This document shows, piece by piece, positions 34,535 through 45,085 of a stretch of DNA of 64,000 nucleotides; position 1 is the first letter of the stretch; each line of letters starts with the position of its first letter. The notes under the pieces are model-generated. The model made no database searches, was not told where the DNA came from, and was given only the letters and a program-made list of their open reading frames with translations. The DNA comes from Macrostomum hystrix (lineage: Eukaryota; Platyhelminthes; Macrostomidae). Location of the stretch: the NCBI GenBank assembly GCA_950097015.1, contig CATNEN010000011.1, positions 2,942,501 through 3,006,500 of the forward strand, read 5' to 3'. The position numbers were made by a program, and so were the translations under genes.

Positions 34535-35860
34535 AGACACAGAGCCTACCTTTGAGATATCCTACCTGTTAAGACAGATCCTAACTTTTAAGACATCCTA
34601 CCTGTTAAGAAACAGATCCTACCTGTTAAAACACATCCTAACTGTTAAGAAACAGATCCAACCTGTTAAGAAACAGATCCAACCTGTTAAGACACTACCT
34701 ACCTGTTAAGACACGTCCTACCTGTTAAGAAACAGATCCAACCTGTTAAGACACTACCTACCTGTTAAGACACGTCCTACCTGTTAAGAAACAGATCCAA
34801 CCTGTTAAGACACTACCTACCTGTTAAGACACGTCCTACCTGTTAAGAAACAGATCCAACCTGTTAAGACACTACCTACCTGTTAAGACACATCCTACCT
34901 GTTCAGACACACATCCTACCTGTTAAGACACTACCTACCTGTCTAGGCTACTATTCTACCTTTCTATCTTCCTATCCTACCTGTCAAGGTTCCTATGCTA
35001 CCTGTATAGGCTACTATCCTACTGTCCTACCTCTCGAGATATCTTTCATACCTGTCTAGGCTACTACCCTACCTGTCTAGCTTCCTATCCTACCTGTCTA
35101 GCATTCTACCGAACTGTCTAGGCTACTATCCTACCTGTCTATGGTACTATACTACCTATATAGTCCACTATCCTACTGTCCTACCTGTCTAAATTTCTAA
35201 CTTACCTGTCCAGGCTACTATCCTACCTGTCAAGATTTCTATCCTACCTGTCTAAGCTGCTATCCTACCTGTATAGCTTCCTACCTTCCTGTCTAGGCTA
35301 CTATCCTACCTGTCTAGGCAGGCTACTATCCTACCTCTCTAGGCTACTATCCTACCTCTCTAGGCTACTATCCTACCTGTCTAGGCAGGCTACTATCTTA
35401 CCTGTCTAGGCAGGCTACTATCCTACCTCTCTAGGCTACTATCCTACTTGTCTATGGTACTATACTACCTATATAGTCCACTATCCTACTGTCCTACCTG
35501 TCTAAATTTCTAACTTACCTGTCCAGGCTACTATCCTACCTGTCAAGATTTCTATCCTACCTGTCTAAGCTGCTATCCTACCTGTATAGCTTCCTACCTT
35601 CCTGTCTAGGCTACTATCCTACCTGTCTAGGCAGGCTACTATCCTACCTCTCTAGGCTACTATCCTACCTCTCTAGGCTACTATCCTACCTGTCTAGGCA
35701 GGCTACTATCTTACCTGTCTAGGCAGGCTACTATCCTACCTCTCTAGGCTACTATCCTACTTGTCTATGGTACTATACTATCTATATAGGCTACTATCCT
35801 ACCTTACCTACCTACTATCCTATGTGTCTAGATTTCTTTCTTACCTTCCTGTGCTACTAT
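34535..35860. repeat. Complex array upstream of PGAM5-A exon
   Basis: The first part repeats TACCTGTTAAGACAC/AACAGATCC units; the second part repeats CTACCTGTCTAGGCTACTAT units of about 20 bp with many variants. It includes two direct copies of a 313-bp segment (35136-35448 and 35449-35761). It probably occupies PGAM5-A intron 1. Confidence 0.95.
35136..35761. repeat. Exact 313-bp tandem segmental duplication
   Basis: Both copies start TGTCTATGGTACTATACTA and show the same ordered series of variant 20-bp units (ATATAGTCCACT, then CTAAATTTCTAA, then AAGCTGCTATCC). The near-identity of unit order and of unit variants points to a single recent block duplication. Confidence 0.9.
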
Positions 35861-35978
35861 CCCACCTATTTAGATTCGGAACCTTCCGATCTAATTTCCG
35901 ATCCAACCCAATTAGACTACTATTATATATCCTAAACGCGGATACCAACATTACAATCCCATCATATAATTATTTCAG

Positions 35979-37448
35979 TGGCCTCGCCTTCTCTATCGGG
36001 TTGGACTACCCTGCGCTGTTGGCGCCGCAGCCGCCGCTGCCGCAGCCGCCTACGCTCATTCGTCGTCTTCGTCTCTGTCCCCCGGTGTAGACTCTGTCAA
36101 TAAAAGCAACTCGGAGAATTACAGAGCCGTGCCTGGAGTTGCCGCATCTACCGTAGTGGTATCGGCTGTGCCAGCCAGCGATTTCAATCTGTCCAACAGT
36201 GACGCCCCAGTCTATATTAATCCGCTGCCCAGTGTGCAAGCATCCCCGGCTTCGCTCCATGGCAACCTCCGCTGCTCCGATCCTGTCCCGGCTACCGGAG
36301 CTCGTTGGAATCGAAACTGGGACGCCATGGCCGGTCGGGCTGGCAGTCGGGTTCGGCATATTGTCCTCGTTAGGCACGGACGGTATAGTCTGTCCGGCAG
36401 CCACCTGGACGATATGGGACGAGAGCAGGTGAGATTATTGTGGTTAGGGATTATAATTCTATACTTTTGATCATCCTCATATCCTCAATATCTTCCCAAA
36501 TCCCATCTTTAATAGTCCTGATCATACTGAGCAGTGATTCTTCCCAGATCCTCATTTTGAGCAGCTATTCTTCACAGATCCTCATTTTGAGTCATTCCAG
36601 ATCCTTATTTATATTCTTCCTAAGTCTTCATCTTGCATCTACTCAGATGCTGATATTTAGTCTATCCAGATCCTCATCTCGAGTCTATCCAGATCCTCAT
36701 CTCGAGTCTATCAAGATCCTCATCTTGAGTCTATCAAGGTCCTCATCTTGAGTCTATCAATGTACTCATCTTGAGTCTATCAAGATCCTCATCTTGAGTC
36801 TATCAAGGTCCTCATCTTGAGTCTATCAAGATCCTCATCTTGAGTCTATCAAGATCCTCATCTTGGGGCACTCTTATCAAATCCCTATTTTGAACGTCAA
36901 TAAACCGGGATTCAAATCGCTAGGCCGACATCCTTGGTTCCCGCCTGGCCCAGCTGCACTCCCAGCACGGCATCGCTCGCCTAATCTCTTCTAATTCTAC
37001 GCGCGCCGTTGAAACCTCCGAGATCGCCATGCGGCACCTGCCGCACCTGGCTGGTAAGAGAGGCGAGGACCCCATCCTGAGAGAGATCAGCTGTCCCATA
37101 CCCCCTGAGCCGCCTATGACCAATGACCGGCCTGAGTATCGCTATCACGAAGGCTCCGCTCTGGCCGAAGCCGCCTTTCGTCGGCACATTCGCCGGAGAT
37201 CGAAGAGCGAAGAAGCTCGCCTACAGTCCGACGACAAACTGGAGGTGGTTGTCTGCCACGCTAACCTGATCCGATTTTTCATTTGCCGCGCCCTGCAGTT
37301 ACCACCTGAGGCTTGGCTGAGATTCTCTTTGGATCATTGTTCTATTACCTGGCTTAGTCTGTATCCTGATGGAGAAGTTTGTCTGCGCTCCTACGGCGAC
37401 TCCGGTTATATGCCTAGTCGATGCGTGACTAACATTAATGCCGACTGA
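35979..37448 (+). CDS. PGAM5: PGAM5-like mitochondrial Ser/Thr phosphatase, paralogue A
   Basis: Exons 35979-36428 and 36924-37448 join in phase 0 (324 residues). A first coding exon with the start codon is missing upstream: the acceptor TTATTTCAG precedes in-frame coding with no ATG. Near the start is an Ala-rich hydrophobic stretch, equivalent to the membrane anchor of PGAM5. WNRNWD (110-115) corresponds to the PGAM5-specific WDxNWD multimerisation motif. Histidine-phosphatase catalytic motifs: LVRHGRY (132-134 RHG), SSNSTRAVET (second Arg), LRE (acid), VVCHANLIR (second His). Family: PGAM5 dephosphorylates proteins at mitochondria (ASK1, FUNDC1, DRP1 axis). Intron 36429-36923 sits between GREQ and ADIL and consists mainly of a minisatellite. 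Paralogue B, 1.4 kb downstream, has no intron at this point. Confidence 0.88.
36470..36875. repeat. 23-bp minisatellite in the PGAM5-A private intron
   Basis: Unit CCTCATCTTGAGTCTATCAAG plus two bases, cleanest at 36660-36865 and degenerate towards the donor (CCTCATTTTGAG, ATCCTCATATCC). Confidence 0.95.
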
Positions 37449-37554
37449 GTTTGACGGGACACTTCTAAATTCTGTATCATTTTTGCTGGTTTTTTCTGAT
37501 TTCATTTTTATGATATTTTGGGGATAAAAATAACCGTTTTGGAACTACTACCCT

Positions 37555-38150
37555 AGATAATCACTCTGCTCTTCCCCTCTGTCACTCTCCTCTCTTCCCC
37601 TCTGTCACTATGCTCTCTTTCACCTCTATCACTCTCCCCTCTTTCACCTGTCACTATCTCATCTTCCCCTCTGTCACTCTCCTACGGCCTCTGTCACTCT
37701 CCTCTCTTCTCCTCTGTCACTCTCCTCTCTTCTCCTCTGTCACTCTCCTCTCTTCCCCTCTGTCCCTCCCTTCCCCTCTGTCACTCTCCTCCCTTCCCCT
37801 CTGTCACTCTCCTATCTTCCCCTCTGTCACTCTCCTCTCTTCTCCTCTGTCACTCTCCTATCTTCCCCTCTGTCACTCTCCTCTCTTCCCCTCTGTCACT
37901 CTCCTCTCCTCTCCTCTGACACTCTCCTCTCCTACCCTCTGACACTCTCCTCTCCTACCCTCTGACACTCTCCTCTCCTACCCTCTGACACTCTCCTCTC
38001 CTACCCTCTGATACTCTCCTCTCCTACCCTCTGACACTCTCCTCTCCTACCCTCTGACACTCTCCTCTCCTACCCTCTGACACTCTCCTCTCCTACCCTC
38101 TGACACTCTCCTCTCCTACCCTCTGACACTCTCCTCTCTTCACCTCTGAA
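37555..38150. repeat. 21-22 bp pyrimidine-rich array between the PGAM5 paralogues
   Basis: CTCTGTCACTCTCCTCTCTT units (37560-37915), followed by a homogeneous block of CTCTGACACTCTCCTCTCCT with a TACC end (37915-38140). It lies after the PGAM5-A stop and before PGAM5-B. Confidence 0.95.
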
Positions 38151-38876
38151 TTTTTTTATTCCGTCACTTTCATCCCTAGCCTCTAGTAAAGCATGTTATC
38201 TAGATTCAAACTAAGATATTACCCTTCTTAGGTAATATTAGTGTCTTTTAGACAGCGCAATGTAGCAGTTATGCTTAAATTGTCGCTGAAAACCCTTAAT
38301 TTTAGTTGAGTTTTTTTCTCCAGTTTTTTTCTTTAAAAAGAAGGCTTCATATGTTATGATTATTTTTTAGTTGCAACCCATAAATTCGAATCAAAATGTC
38401 ATGAAAATTATGGTTTAATTTCCTTTTCCGTTTCATTTCTTGTTTCAAATCTGCATTAAAACCATTCTGCTGTGCTTTAGTGAATAACTAAAGCTTATTT
38501 CTTGCTTTAGAAAAATAAACGCAGTGACGATGCCATCTTTGCGTGTTTTGAGTCTTTCCCGAACATCGTGTTTTTTTCATTCATTTTTAAGCAGTTTATG
38601 GTCAGTTTAAGTCTTTCTTATCAGTCCTTGTAGTGTACAATCGTTGTTATCAGTCTTTGTAGTCTGTTGGGTCTTTATCAACAGTATTTACATTGTGTAC
38701 TCTTTATTTTCGGTCCTTGTAGTCTGTAGAGTCTTTGTTACCAGTCTTTGTACTCTATATCGTCACTATCATCAGTCTTTGTTGTCTGTAGGTTTTTTAT
38801 TTTCAATATGCCGCACTTAAAATCTTAGACATGAAACATTTATAGAAATTTCTTCATTATCCGTACTTCCTTGCAG
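38151..38876. other. PGAM5-B upstream / intron 1 region
   Basis: AT-rich. 38600-38800 has a weak array of CAGTCTTTGTAGTCTGT. The region ends with the acceptor CTTCCTTGCAG (to 38876). The first coding exon of PGAM5-B should lie here or be shared with paralogue A; I could not find it. Confidence 0.4.
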
Positions 38877-40363
38877 AGTCCGTCTACAAGGCTCTTTGGC
38901 TTCGGCCTGTCGTGCTCCGCCGTCGCCGCGGCAGCATCTGGCTCCTTAGCCTACGCAATACTGAGCAGCAGAAATAACAACAATGAGAACCAATTAGTGT
39001 CTGCTACCACTGTCGCTAATTCGGCGCAAGGTTTGACACCGGCCTCGCCAATTCCAGCAGTTAACAATAAGTCAGCAGTTTATCTACACCCTGTGACTAG
39101 CGATCAGTTATTAAACAATCTGAGATGTTGCGATCCGGTATTGCCTGGCGCCAAATGGGACAATAACTGGGACACTAGGGCCAACCGGTCCAAGAATGTT
39201 AATAGAATTCGAAGAATTTTACTTGTCAGACACGGCAGATTTCATCATTCGGATAGGCTGCTGGACGATTTGGGTAGAAAACAGGCCGATCTATTGGGCC
39301 AGCGATTAGCTGAGCTGCACAGTTGCTATGGCATCAAAAGCATCACATCGTCCAGCGCTCCTAGAGCCATACAGACGGCAGAACTGGCTATGCAACAATT
39401 GCCGGTTGATTTTAAACGATCGGAATGTCACTTGCTCACTGAAGTTGGTTGGCCTTGTCCGCCTGAACCGCCCGGGTCTAACTTTGTGCCCGAATATTAT
39501 TATCACGAGAGGGCGGCTAGGGCAGAGGCCGCCTTTAGGCGACACATTCACCGAGCGGATGTTGAAGATGAGGCTGACCAGTTGGAGGTTTGTGGCTGTT
39601 GAATTTACTGTGTATACTCAAGATTATGACAGGGGAGCGACTCAAGATTATGACATGGGAGCGACTCAAGATTATGACAGGGGAGCGACTCAAGATTATG
39701 ACTTGGGAGCGACTCAAGATTATGACATGGGAGCGACTCAAGATTATGACAGGGGAGCGACTCAAGATTATGGCATGGGAGCGACTAAATATTATGATAT
39801 GGGAGCGACTCAAGATTATGACATGGGAGCGACTTAAGATGAAGATCTAGAAGGGACTCAAGATGATGATCTTAGAGGACTTAAGATAGGGTTATGGAAG
39901 TACTCAAGATGATGATCTGGGAGGACTCAAGATGATGATCTGGGAAGACTCAAGATGATAATTTGGGAGGACTCAAGATGATAATTTGGGAGGACTCAAG
40001 ATGATGATCTGGGAGGACTCAAGATGATCTGGGAAGACTCAAGAAAATGATGTGGGAAGACTCAAGATGATGATCTGGGAAGACTCAAGATGATGATCTG
40101 GGAAGATGTGGCGGATCTGAGCTCTTAAATCACAAAACAGAACACCCACCACCGTTCAGGTGTTCGTCTGTCACAGGAACATCATTCGCTACATGGTCTG
40201 TCGGGCCCTCCAGCTGCCACCGGAGGCCTGGCTCCGATTCTCCGTTGATCACTGCTCAGTGACCTGGCTAGATTTGTATCCGGACGGTCGGGTTAGTTTG
40301 CGCTGCCTTGGCGACTCGGGACACCTGCCCGGGCGATTATTAACTAAGGAAAATGTTCACTGA
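38877..40363 (+). CDS. PGAM5: PGAM5-like mitochondrial phosphatase, paralogue B
   Basis: Exons 38877-39587 and 40160-40363 join in phase 0 (304 residues; first coding exon missing as in A). Features in order: a hydrophobic Ala-rich anchor, WDNNWD (the PGAM5 multimerisation motif, closer to consensus than in A), LLVRHGRF, SSSAPRAIQT, LLTEVGWPCPPEPP and FVCHRNIIR. The RHG, second Arg, Glu and second His are all present, so activity is expected. The private intron 39588-40159 splits LE from VFVCH and is filled by a 24-bp array. Paralogue A is uninterrupted there (KLEVVVCH), and B is uninterrupted where A has its intron (GRKQADLL). It is the second member of a head-to-tail tandem duplicate. Confidence 0.88.
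39605..40110. repeat. 24-bp then 23-bp minisatellite in the PGAM5-B private intron
   Basis: The first block (to about 39835) repeats GACTCAAGATTATGACAGGG with GAGC. The second block repeats AGGACTCAAGATGATGATCT plus GGG. The blocks share ACTCAAGAT, so one evolved from the other. Confidence 0.95.
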
Positions 40364-40489
40364 TTAACACCAACTCTGTTCTGAAGTTCCTAGATAAATA
40401 ATTTTTGGGATTTTTTGTTGCCACACAATAATGCCTTTGTAATTGGTGTTCGATATTTATCATTTGTGCTTCCTTATTGGGTAAGGAAG

Positions 40490-41110
40490 CTATGGATTGC
40501 ATTCCATCTACCAACCACTCTACTCCATCTACCACCCACTCTACTCTATCTACCACCCGCTCTACTCCATCTAATACCCACTCTACTCCATCTACCACCC
40601 GCTCTACTCTATCTACCACCCACTCTACTTCATCTTCTAACCAGTCTACTCCATCTACCACTATACTTCATCTACTACTCTACTCAATCTACTACTCTAC
40701 TCAATCTACTACTCACTCTACTCCATCTACTACTCACTCTACTCTATCTACTACTCACTCTACTCTATCTACTACTCAATCTACTCCATCTACTACTTAC
40801 TCTACTCTATCTACTACTCACTCTACTCTATCTACTACTCACTCTACTCTATCTACTACTCACTCTACTCCATCTACTACTCCCTCTACTCCATCTACTA
40901 CTCACTCTACTCTATCTACTACTCACTCTACTCCATCTACTACTTACTCTACTCTATCTACTGCTCACTCTACTCTATCTACTGTTCACTCTACTCCATC
41001 TAATACTCACTCTACTCAATCTACTACTCACTCTACTCTATCTACTGTTCACTCTACTCCATCTACTACTCACTCTACTCAATCTACTACCTAGTCTACT
41101 CAATCTAATG
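40490..41110. repeat. 22-24 bp array downstream of PGAM5-B
   Basis: Units of CTACTACTCACTCTACTCTA and CCACCCACTCTACTCC variants. Two + strand frames stay open across it at once, which is an effect of unit length and not evidence of a gene. Confidence 0.95.
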
Positions 41111-42039
41111 CCCCATCTTCTCTATCTTTTACTCTAACAGCGCCATCTACTACCCTGTACTATCATAATTGTAGCATCTACTACTACCGTGTCTATTGCC
41201 CTTTACCCACTCATATTATCATGTCTACCCTATCCTGTATATTTTATGAACCATTGTCTCTGCCATCCCCTACCAAGTCCTCTTGTCTTCTCGCAGCCCA
41301 ATTTCTCTCCCCTCAGTCTCGACCACAATCACGATTGTCTAACATTTGACACCTTGTTTAGTTTTCTCTGTCTTCATAACACAAGTATGATTTCAAATGA
41401 CACACACATGATAGCTTTTACCGATAATCTCTTGTTTTACTACACATTCTTTTATTTATTTATTTTACAATTTTCCCATTTTTAGCACTTATAATATAGT
41501 GCTAAACATTGCTTCCTTTTTAACGTGATATTTTTACATTTCAACACATTTAATTCAATAATGTTATGCTTAATTTTAACGTTTTACAATAATAGCTGCT
41601 CAAAGTTTTATTTTCATACTGAGTATAGAGTTAACAAACAAGAATATGTTGTTTATTTTTTTTGTAGTTAACAATTTTAACAGTTGGACTTCCAAACCGT
41701 AGAGATATTCAACGAAATACATTGATTCTACTTGACTATTGATTATCATTTTAACGAGAATCTCATTTCAGTTCTCATTTCTATCGCTTAGTTGCAATAA
41801 AGTAAATTTATTTGGTCTTGTTGGCCTTTCTACTTGAAAAAAAATTATGCGAGTCGCCCCACTGACCGAAATACAAAGCACTGAATTTCAGTTTTTTCAA
41901 CTTGAAAAATACTAAGTATTTATAATTGTTTTTTCATTTGTGTAACTAGCTATTTGTTTAGTCTTCTAACAGAATTCATTTAGTGGTTTATATCGATTTA
42001 CTAGTCATGTAATAATAATAATAATAATAATAATTGATT
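41111..42039. other. AT-rich intergenic DNA
   Basis: No gene recognised. An (AAT)n microsatellite lies at about 42009-42033, next to the SINE below. Confidence 0.4.
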
Positions 42040-42290
42040 ACACCTGCCCCAATTGGGACAGATATGCAGTCGACAGCAAAGCCGCAGCTGGCGCATTGGA
42101 AGGCTGTGTACAGCTTTTCAGTCCATGGACAGGGGACGCCACACCCACCATCAATTACCCCAGCTAATGCTGGTACCCATTTAACAGCTGGGTGAACAGA
42201 ATCAATGCAGAGATAAGTGTCTTATTAAAGTACACAAACTGTTCCAGTGTAGTCAGGAATCGAACCCCCGACCTTCATCTAATCGTCTAA
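42040..42290 (-). mobile_element. SINE family 2 copy upstream of the SAM gene
   Basis: On the + strand it reads CCATTTAACAGCTGGGTGAA then GAATCGAACCCCCGACC, i.e. an inverted B-box. On the - strand this is a tRNA-derived head followed by a body, with the (AAT)n stretch at the far end as the likely SINE tail. Confidence 0.7.
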
Positions 42291-42355
42291 GATGACTGTT
42301 TAAATTTAAAACTTCTTTAATCTTCAGGCCTCTAAGCTTCAACAATCGCCAGCCA

Positions 42356-44659
42356 ATGGAAGATCGGCCTGATAGCTACGCCCGCGAAGATCCCATAGTT
42401 GAGTTACATCTTCCTTCGCCAAAACTTGACGCCAGCGATATGTTTAAGTCTGACATCAATCATTATAGTCCGTCCACTTCTGATCCAATGCAACGAATCG
42501 GAGTTCAATATCAAGAGCAGCAGGACGATCTGGACTCGTCTAGTGTTGAATTCGACGAACCGAACAGTCACCAACCCGTTGCTATGGCGAGATCTAATCA
42601 ATTAACTGAAGAAAGTCAGCGGCGGCTTAGCCACAGTGCCGAATCGGAAGTTTCCGAATTGTCTAACGCTGCTGATCAGGCTGACGAAAACTTGGAACGC
42701 CTCTTAGATAAATATAATCTGCGAACTGGGGACACTGCTCAACCATTGACTGTTGGAATCAGTGAGGAATACAACTGGCGCCAGGCAGATACTAATTATA
42801 GCCACTTTGGCAACGGCTTTGCTGACCTGTCTCCGCCGCCGCCTCCACCACCCCCACTTGCTCAAACTCTTCTTGCTGTTAAAAGTAAGCAATATCAGCA
42901 GCAGCAGCAGCAGCAGCAGCCAAAGCCGCAGCAGCAGCCAAAGCCGCAGCAGCACATATCAGTCTATGACTATCTGTCCGAAGAAACTAAGCGCTATTTG
43001 AGTCAGGCAAAATTTAACAGTCTTGAAGATGATTTAGTCGAGCGAGTGACAGCGCCGCCTGCCTTTGTATCGGCGACTTCTGGGCCGTCGGCATCCACAA
43101 CTCCTAAGAGTCCTCGAACTTATCGTTCCGCTGCTTCTGCTTCAACCCAGCAACAGCAGCAACAGCAGCAGCCGCAATACTTGATCAATAAGTACATGGA
43201 GAATATCAAAACAATGGTTTCCGACGCTTTAACGCGTCGACCCGTGTCTTCTCCAGCCGCGGCCGCTGCAACCTCTGCAGCTACATCTTCTACCCAAGAC
43301 GATGTAAAGTCCACGGACAAGGGTCGATTGATAGCAACGTCGAATGCAGGCGTTAGAAAATCTTCCCCATTCTCTGGCCCGGAATATCCTCTTCCGGGAG
43401 CGTCGGCTCTGACTGAGACTTCATTTTCAGCTAAGCAGCTTGATGCCAACGTGCGTCGCTGGTTGGCTTCGTTAAACCTGAGAAATCCAGATAAATATGC
43501 GGCCATATTTGAGCGTCACGAAATTGACATGGAATGCCTCTTGCTGCTCAACACCGAGGCTCAGCTGCGAAAGCTCGGCGTCACAGCCATTGGTCCGCTG
43601 ACAAAAATGCTGCACTCGATTCGGAAACTGAACAGCGGACAACAGGCTAGAAAGCGACCAGCATCGGCGCCTAATCATCAAGCAGCACCGGCGTCAGCCA
43701 GACGTCCTGAAGGCGTACCACCATTGCATCTGCACATGGCCAGGGTTATTGAGCGCCAGCAGAAATTGAAACAGAAGCAGAAAAACCAACAAGAGCAGCA
43801 GCAGCAGCAACCTTCACCGTCGCCGCGGCCCTGGATACCGGGTGGCGCCAGGGGCAGGCTAGACGCCAGAGCCCAGCAACAGCAGACGCCATCTGCCAAG
43901 CCTGCAACCGCTAAGAAGCATCATCAACAGGCTTCATCGCAGCAGCAGCAGGAGCAGCATCTGGCAAGTTCTCCGACCGTGGCGGGCAATCTTCATCATC
44001 AGCCATTGTTAAACAACAAGCAGTTAGTCAGCCAGGCTGAACGGGACATCGCAAAGGCTGCTCAGCGAGTCAAACAGAAGGAGTTGCGCGAGAAAGAGCA
44101 GCTGTTAGAAGCTCGCCGACAGCACAACGAATGGCGCCAGCGTCGCGACGATATTCTACGGCATCGTCGACCGACGCCTCCGACGACGACAACGAAGACT
44201 TCGGTTGGTACACCGCGAACTCCGCGCAAACCAGACAGCAATCAGCAGCCCCAACAGCCGTCCGCAGTTTCGAAGTCGACGCCCGCATCCGGTAGCACCG
44301 CTGTATTGTCTCGCACTGAAGACACATCAATGTCGGCATTTCGCAGCGAAATAAGCGAGATTGAACGAAAAATTAGCGAATTACTTAATGAAAATGGCGG
44401 TGGCGCTGGTTTAGGAAGTTCTTTAACCGCTCAATCAAATGTTAGTCCCAATCTACTGCTAGACTCTGTCGAAACATTTCAAAAACAGTTGAGGCAATTG
44501 CAAAATCGGGTAGCTTCTCATCGTCAGCAACAGCAACAGCAGCAGCAGCAGCAAAAGCTGCCAAAGCAGCAGTCCCCGCCGCAGAAGGAGGATGTTCGAG
44601 TTTCGCAAAGTGTGACAGCTAAGGCTGTCGGCTTTGAACCGAGTGTCGGTGGCTCGTAA
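42356..44659 (+). CDS. SAM-domain, Gln-rich coiled-coil protein
   Basis: An intact 767-codon frame starting at an ATG about 28 bp after a possible acceptor (TAATCTTCAG). Residues about 358-425 form a SAM domain: VRRWLASLNL, KYAAIF, HEIDMECLLLL, LRKLGVTAIGP, then a final LHSIRKL helix; the L-x-x-L-G-V-x-x-x-G-P pattern is typical. Residues about 565-605 are a charged coiled coil (KQKELREKEQ, EWRQRRDD), and 665-685 (EIERKISELL) is a second short helix. PolyQ and polyP tracts are scattered. I do not recognise the orthologue; the SAM domain implies protein or RNA binding and a scaffold role. The stop lies in CTCGTAAGCC, which could also act as a splice donor, so a further exon is possible. Confidence 0.75.
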   Translation: MEDRPDSYAREDPIVELHLPSPKLDASDMFKSDINHYSPSTSDPMQRIGVQYQEQQDDLDSSSVEFDEPNSHQPVAMARSNQLTEESQRRLSHSAESEVSELSNAADQADENLERLLDKYNLRTGDTAQPLTVGISEEYNWRQADTNYSHFGNGFADLSPPPPPPPPLAQTLLAVKSKQYQQQQQQQQPKPQQQPKPQQHISVYDYLSEETKRYLSQAKFNSLEDDLVERVTAPPAFVSATSGPSASTTPKSPRTYRSAASASTQQQQQQQQPQYLINKYMENIKTMVSDALTRRPVSSPAAAAATSAATSSTQDDVKSTDKGRLIATSNAGVRKSSPFSGPEYPLPGASALTETSFSAKQLDANVRRWLASLNLRNPDKYAAIFERHEIDMECLLLLNTEAQLRKLGVTAIGPLTKMLHSIRKLNSGQQARKRPASAPNHQAAPASARRPEGVPPLHLHMARVIERQQKLKQKQKNQQEQQQQQPSPSPRPWIPGGARGRLDARAQQQQTPSAKPATAKKHHQQASSQQQQEQHLASSPTVAGNLHHQPLLNNKQLVSQAERDIAKAAQRVKQKELREKEQLLEARRQHNEWRQRRDDILRHRRPTPPTTTTKTSVGTPRTPRKPDSNQQPQQPSAVSKSTPASGSTAVLSRTEDTSMSAFRSEISEIERKISELLNENGGGAGLGSSLTAQSNVSPNLLLDSVETFQKQLRQLQNRVASHRQQQQQQQQQQKLPKQQSPPQKEDVRVSQSVTAKAVGFEPSVGGS

Positions 44660-44689
44660 GCCTGCACTTTTATGGACGCATTACACAGA

Positions 44690-45030
44690 CGGATCATTTT
44701 TCTCTACACCTTATATGGTGCCTCTTCCATCACACCTTTTACACAATGGGATCATCTTCATTCAAACCTGTTAGACAGTGGGATCATCTTCCTTCATACC
44801 TGTTAGACAGTGGGATCATCTTCCTTCATACCTGTTAGACAGTGGGATCATCTTTCTTCACACCTGTTAGACAGTGGCATCATCTTCCTTCACACCTGTT
44901 AGAGAGTGGGATCATCTTCCTTAACACCTGTTAGACAATGAAATCCTCTTCCTTCCTACCTGTTAGACAGTAAGAGCATCTTCCTTCCCACCTATTAGAC
45001 AGCGGGATTATCTTCCTTCATAAGTATTTA
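44690..45030. repeat. 32-bp minisatellite between the SAM and pseudokinase genes
   Basis: About 10 copies of CACCTGTTAGACAGTGGGAT plus CATCTTCCTTCA. Confidence 0.95.
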
Positions 45031-45085
45031 ACAATCTGTCAAACAAATGGGACTGACGATAACTGGATCAGAACAGGTACTTATC

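Noticed and set aside
40415-41137. Two overlapping + strand frames of over 200 codons
   Set aside because: Both frames are open at the same time only because the repeat unit lacks stops.
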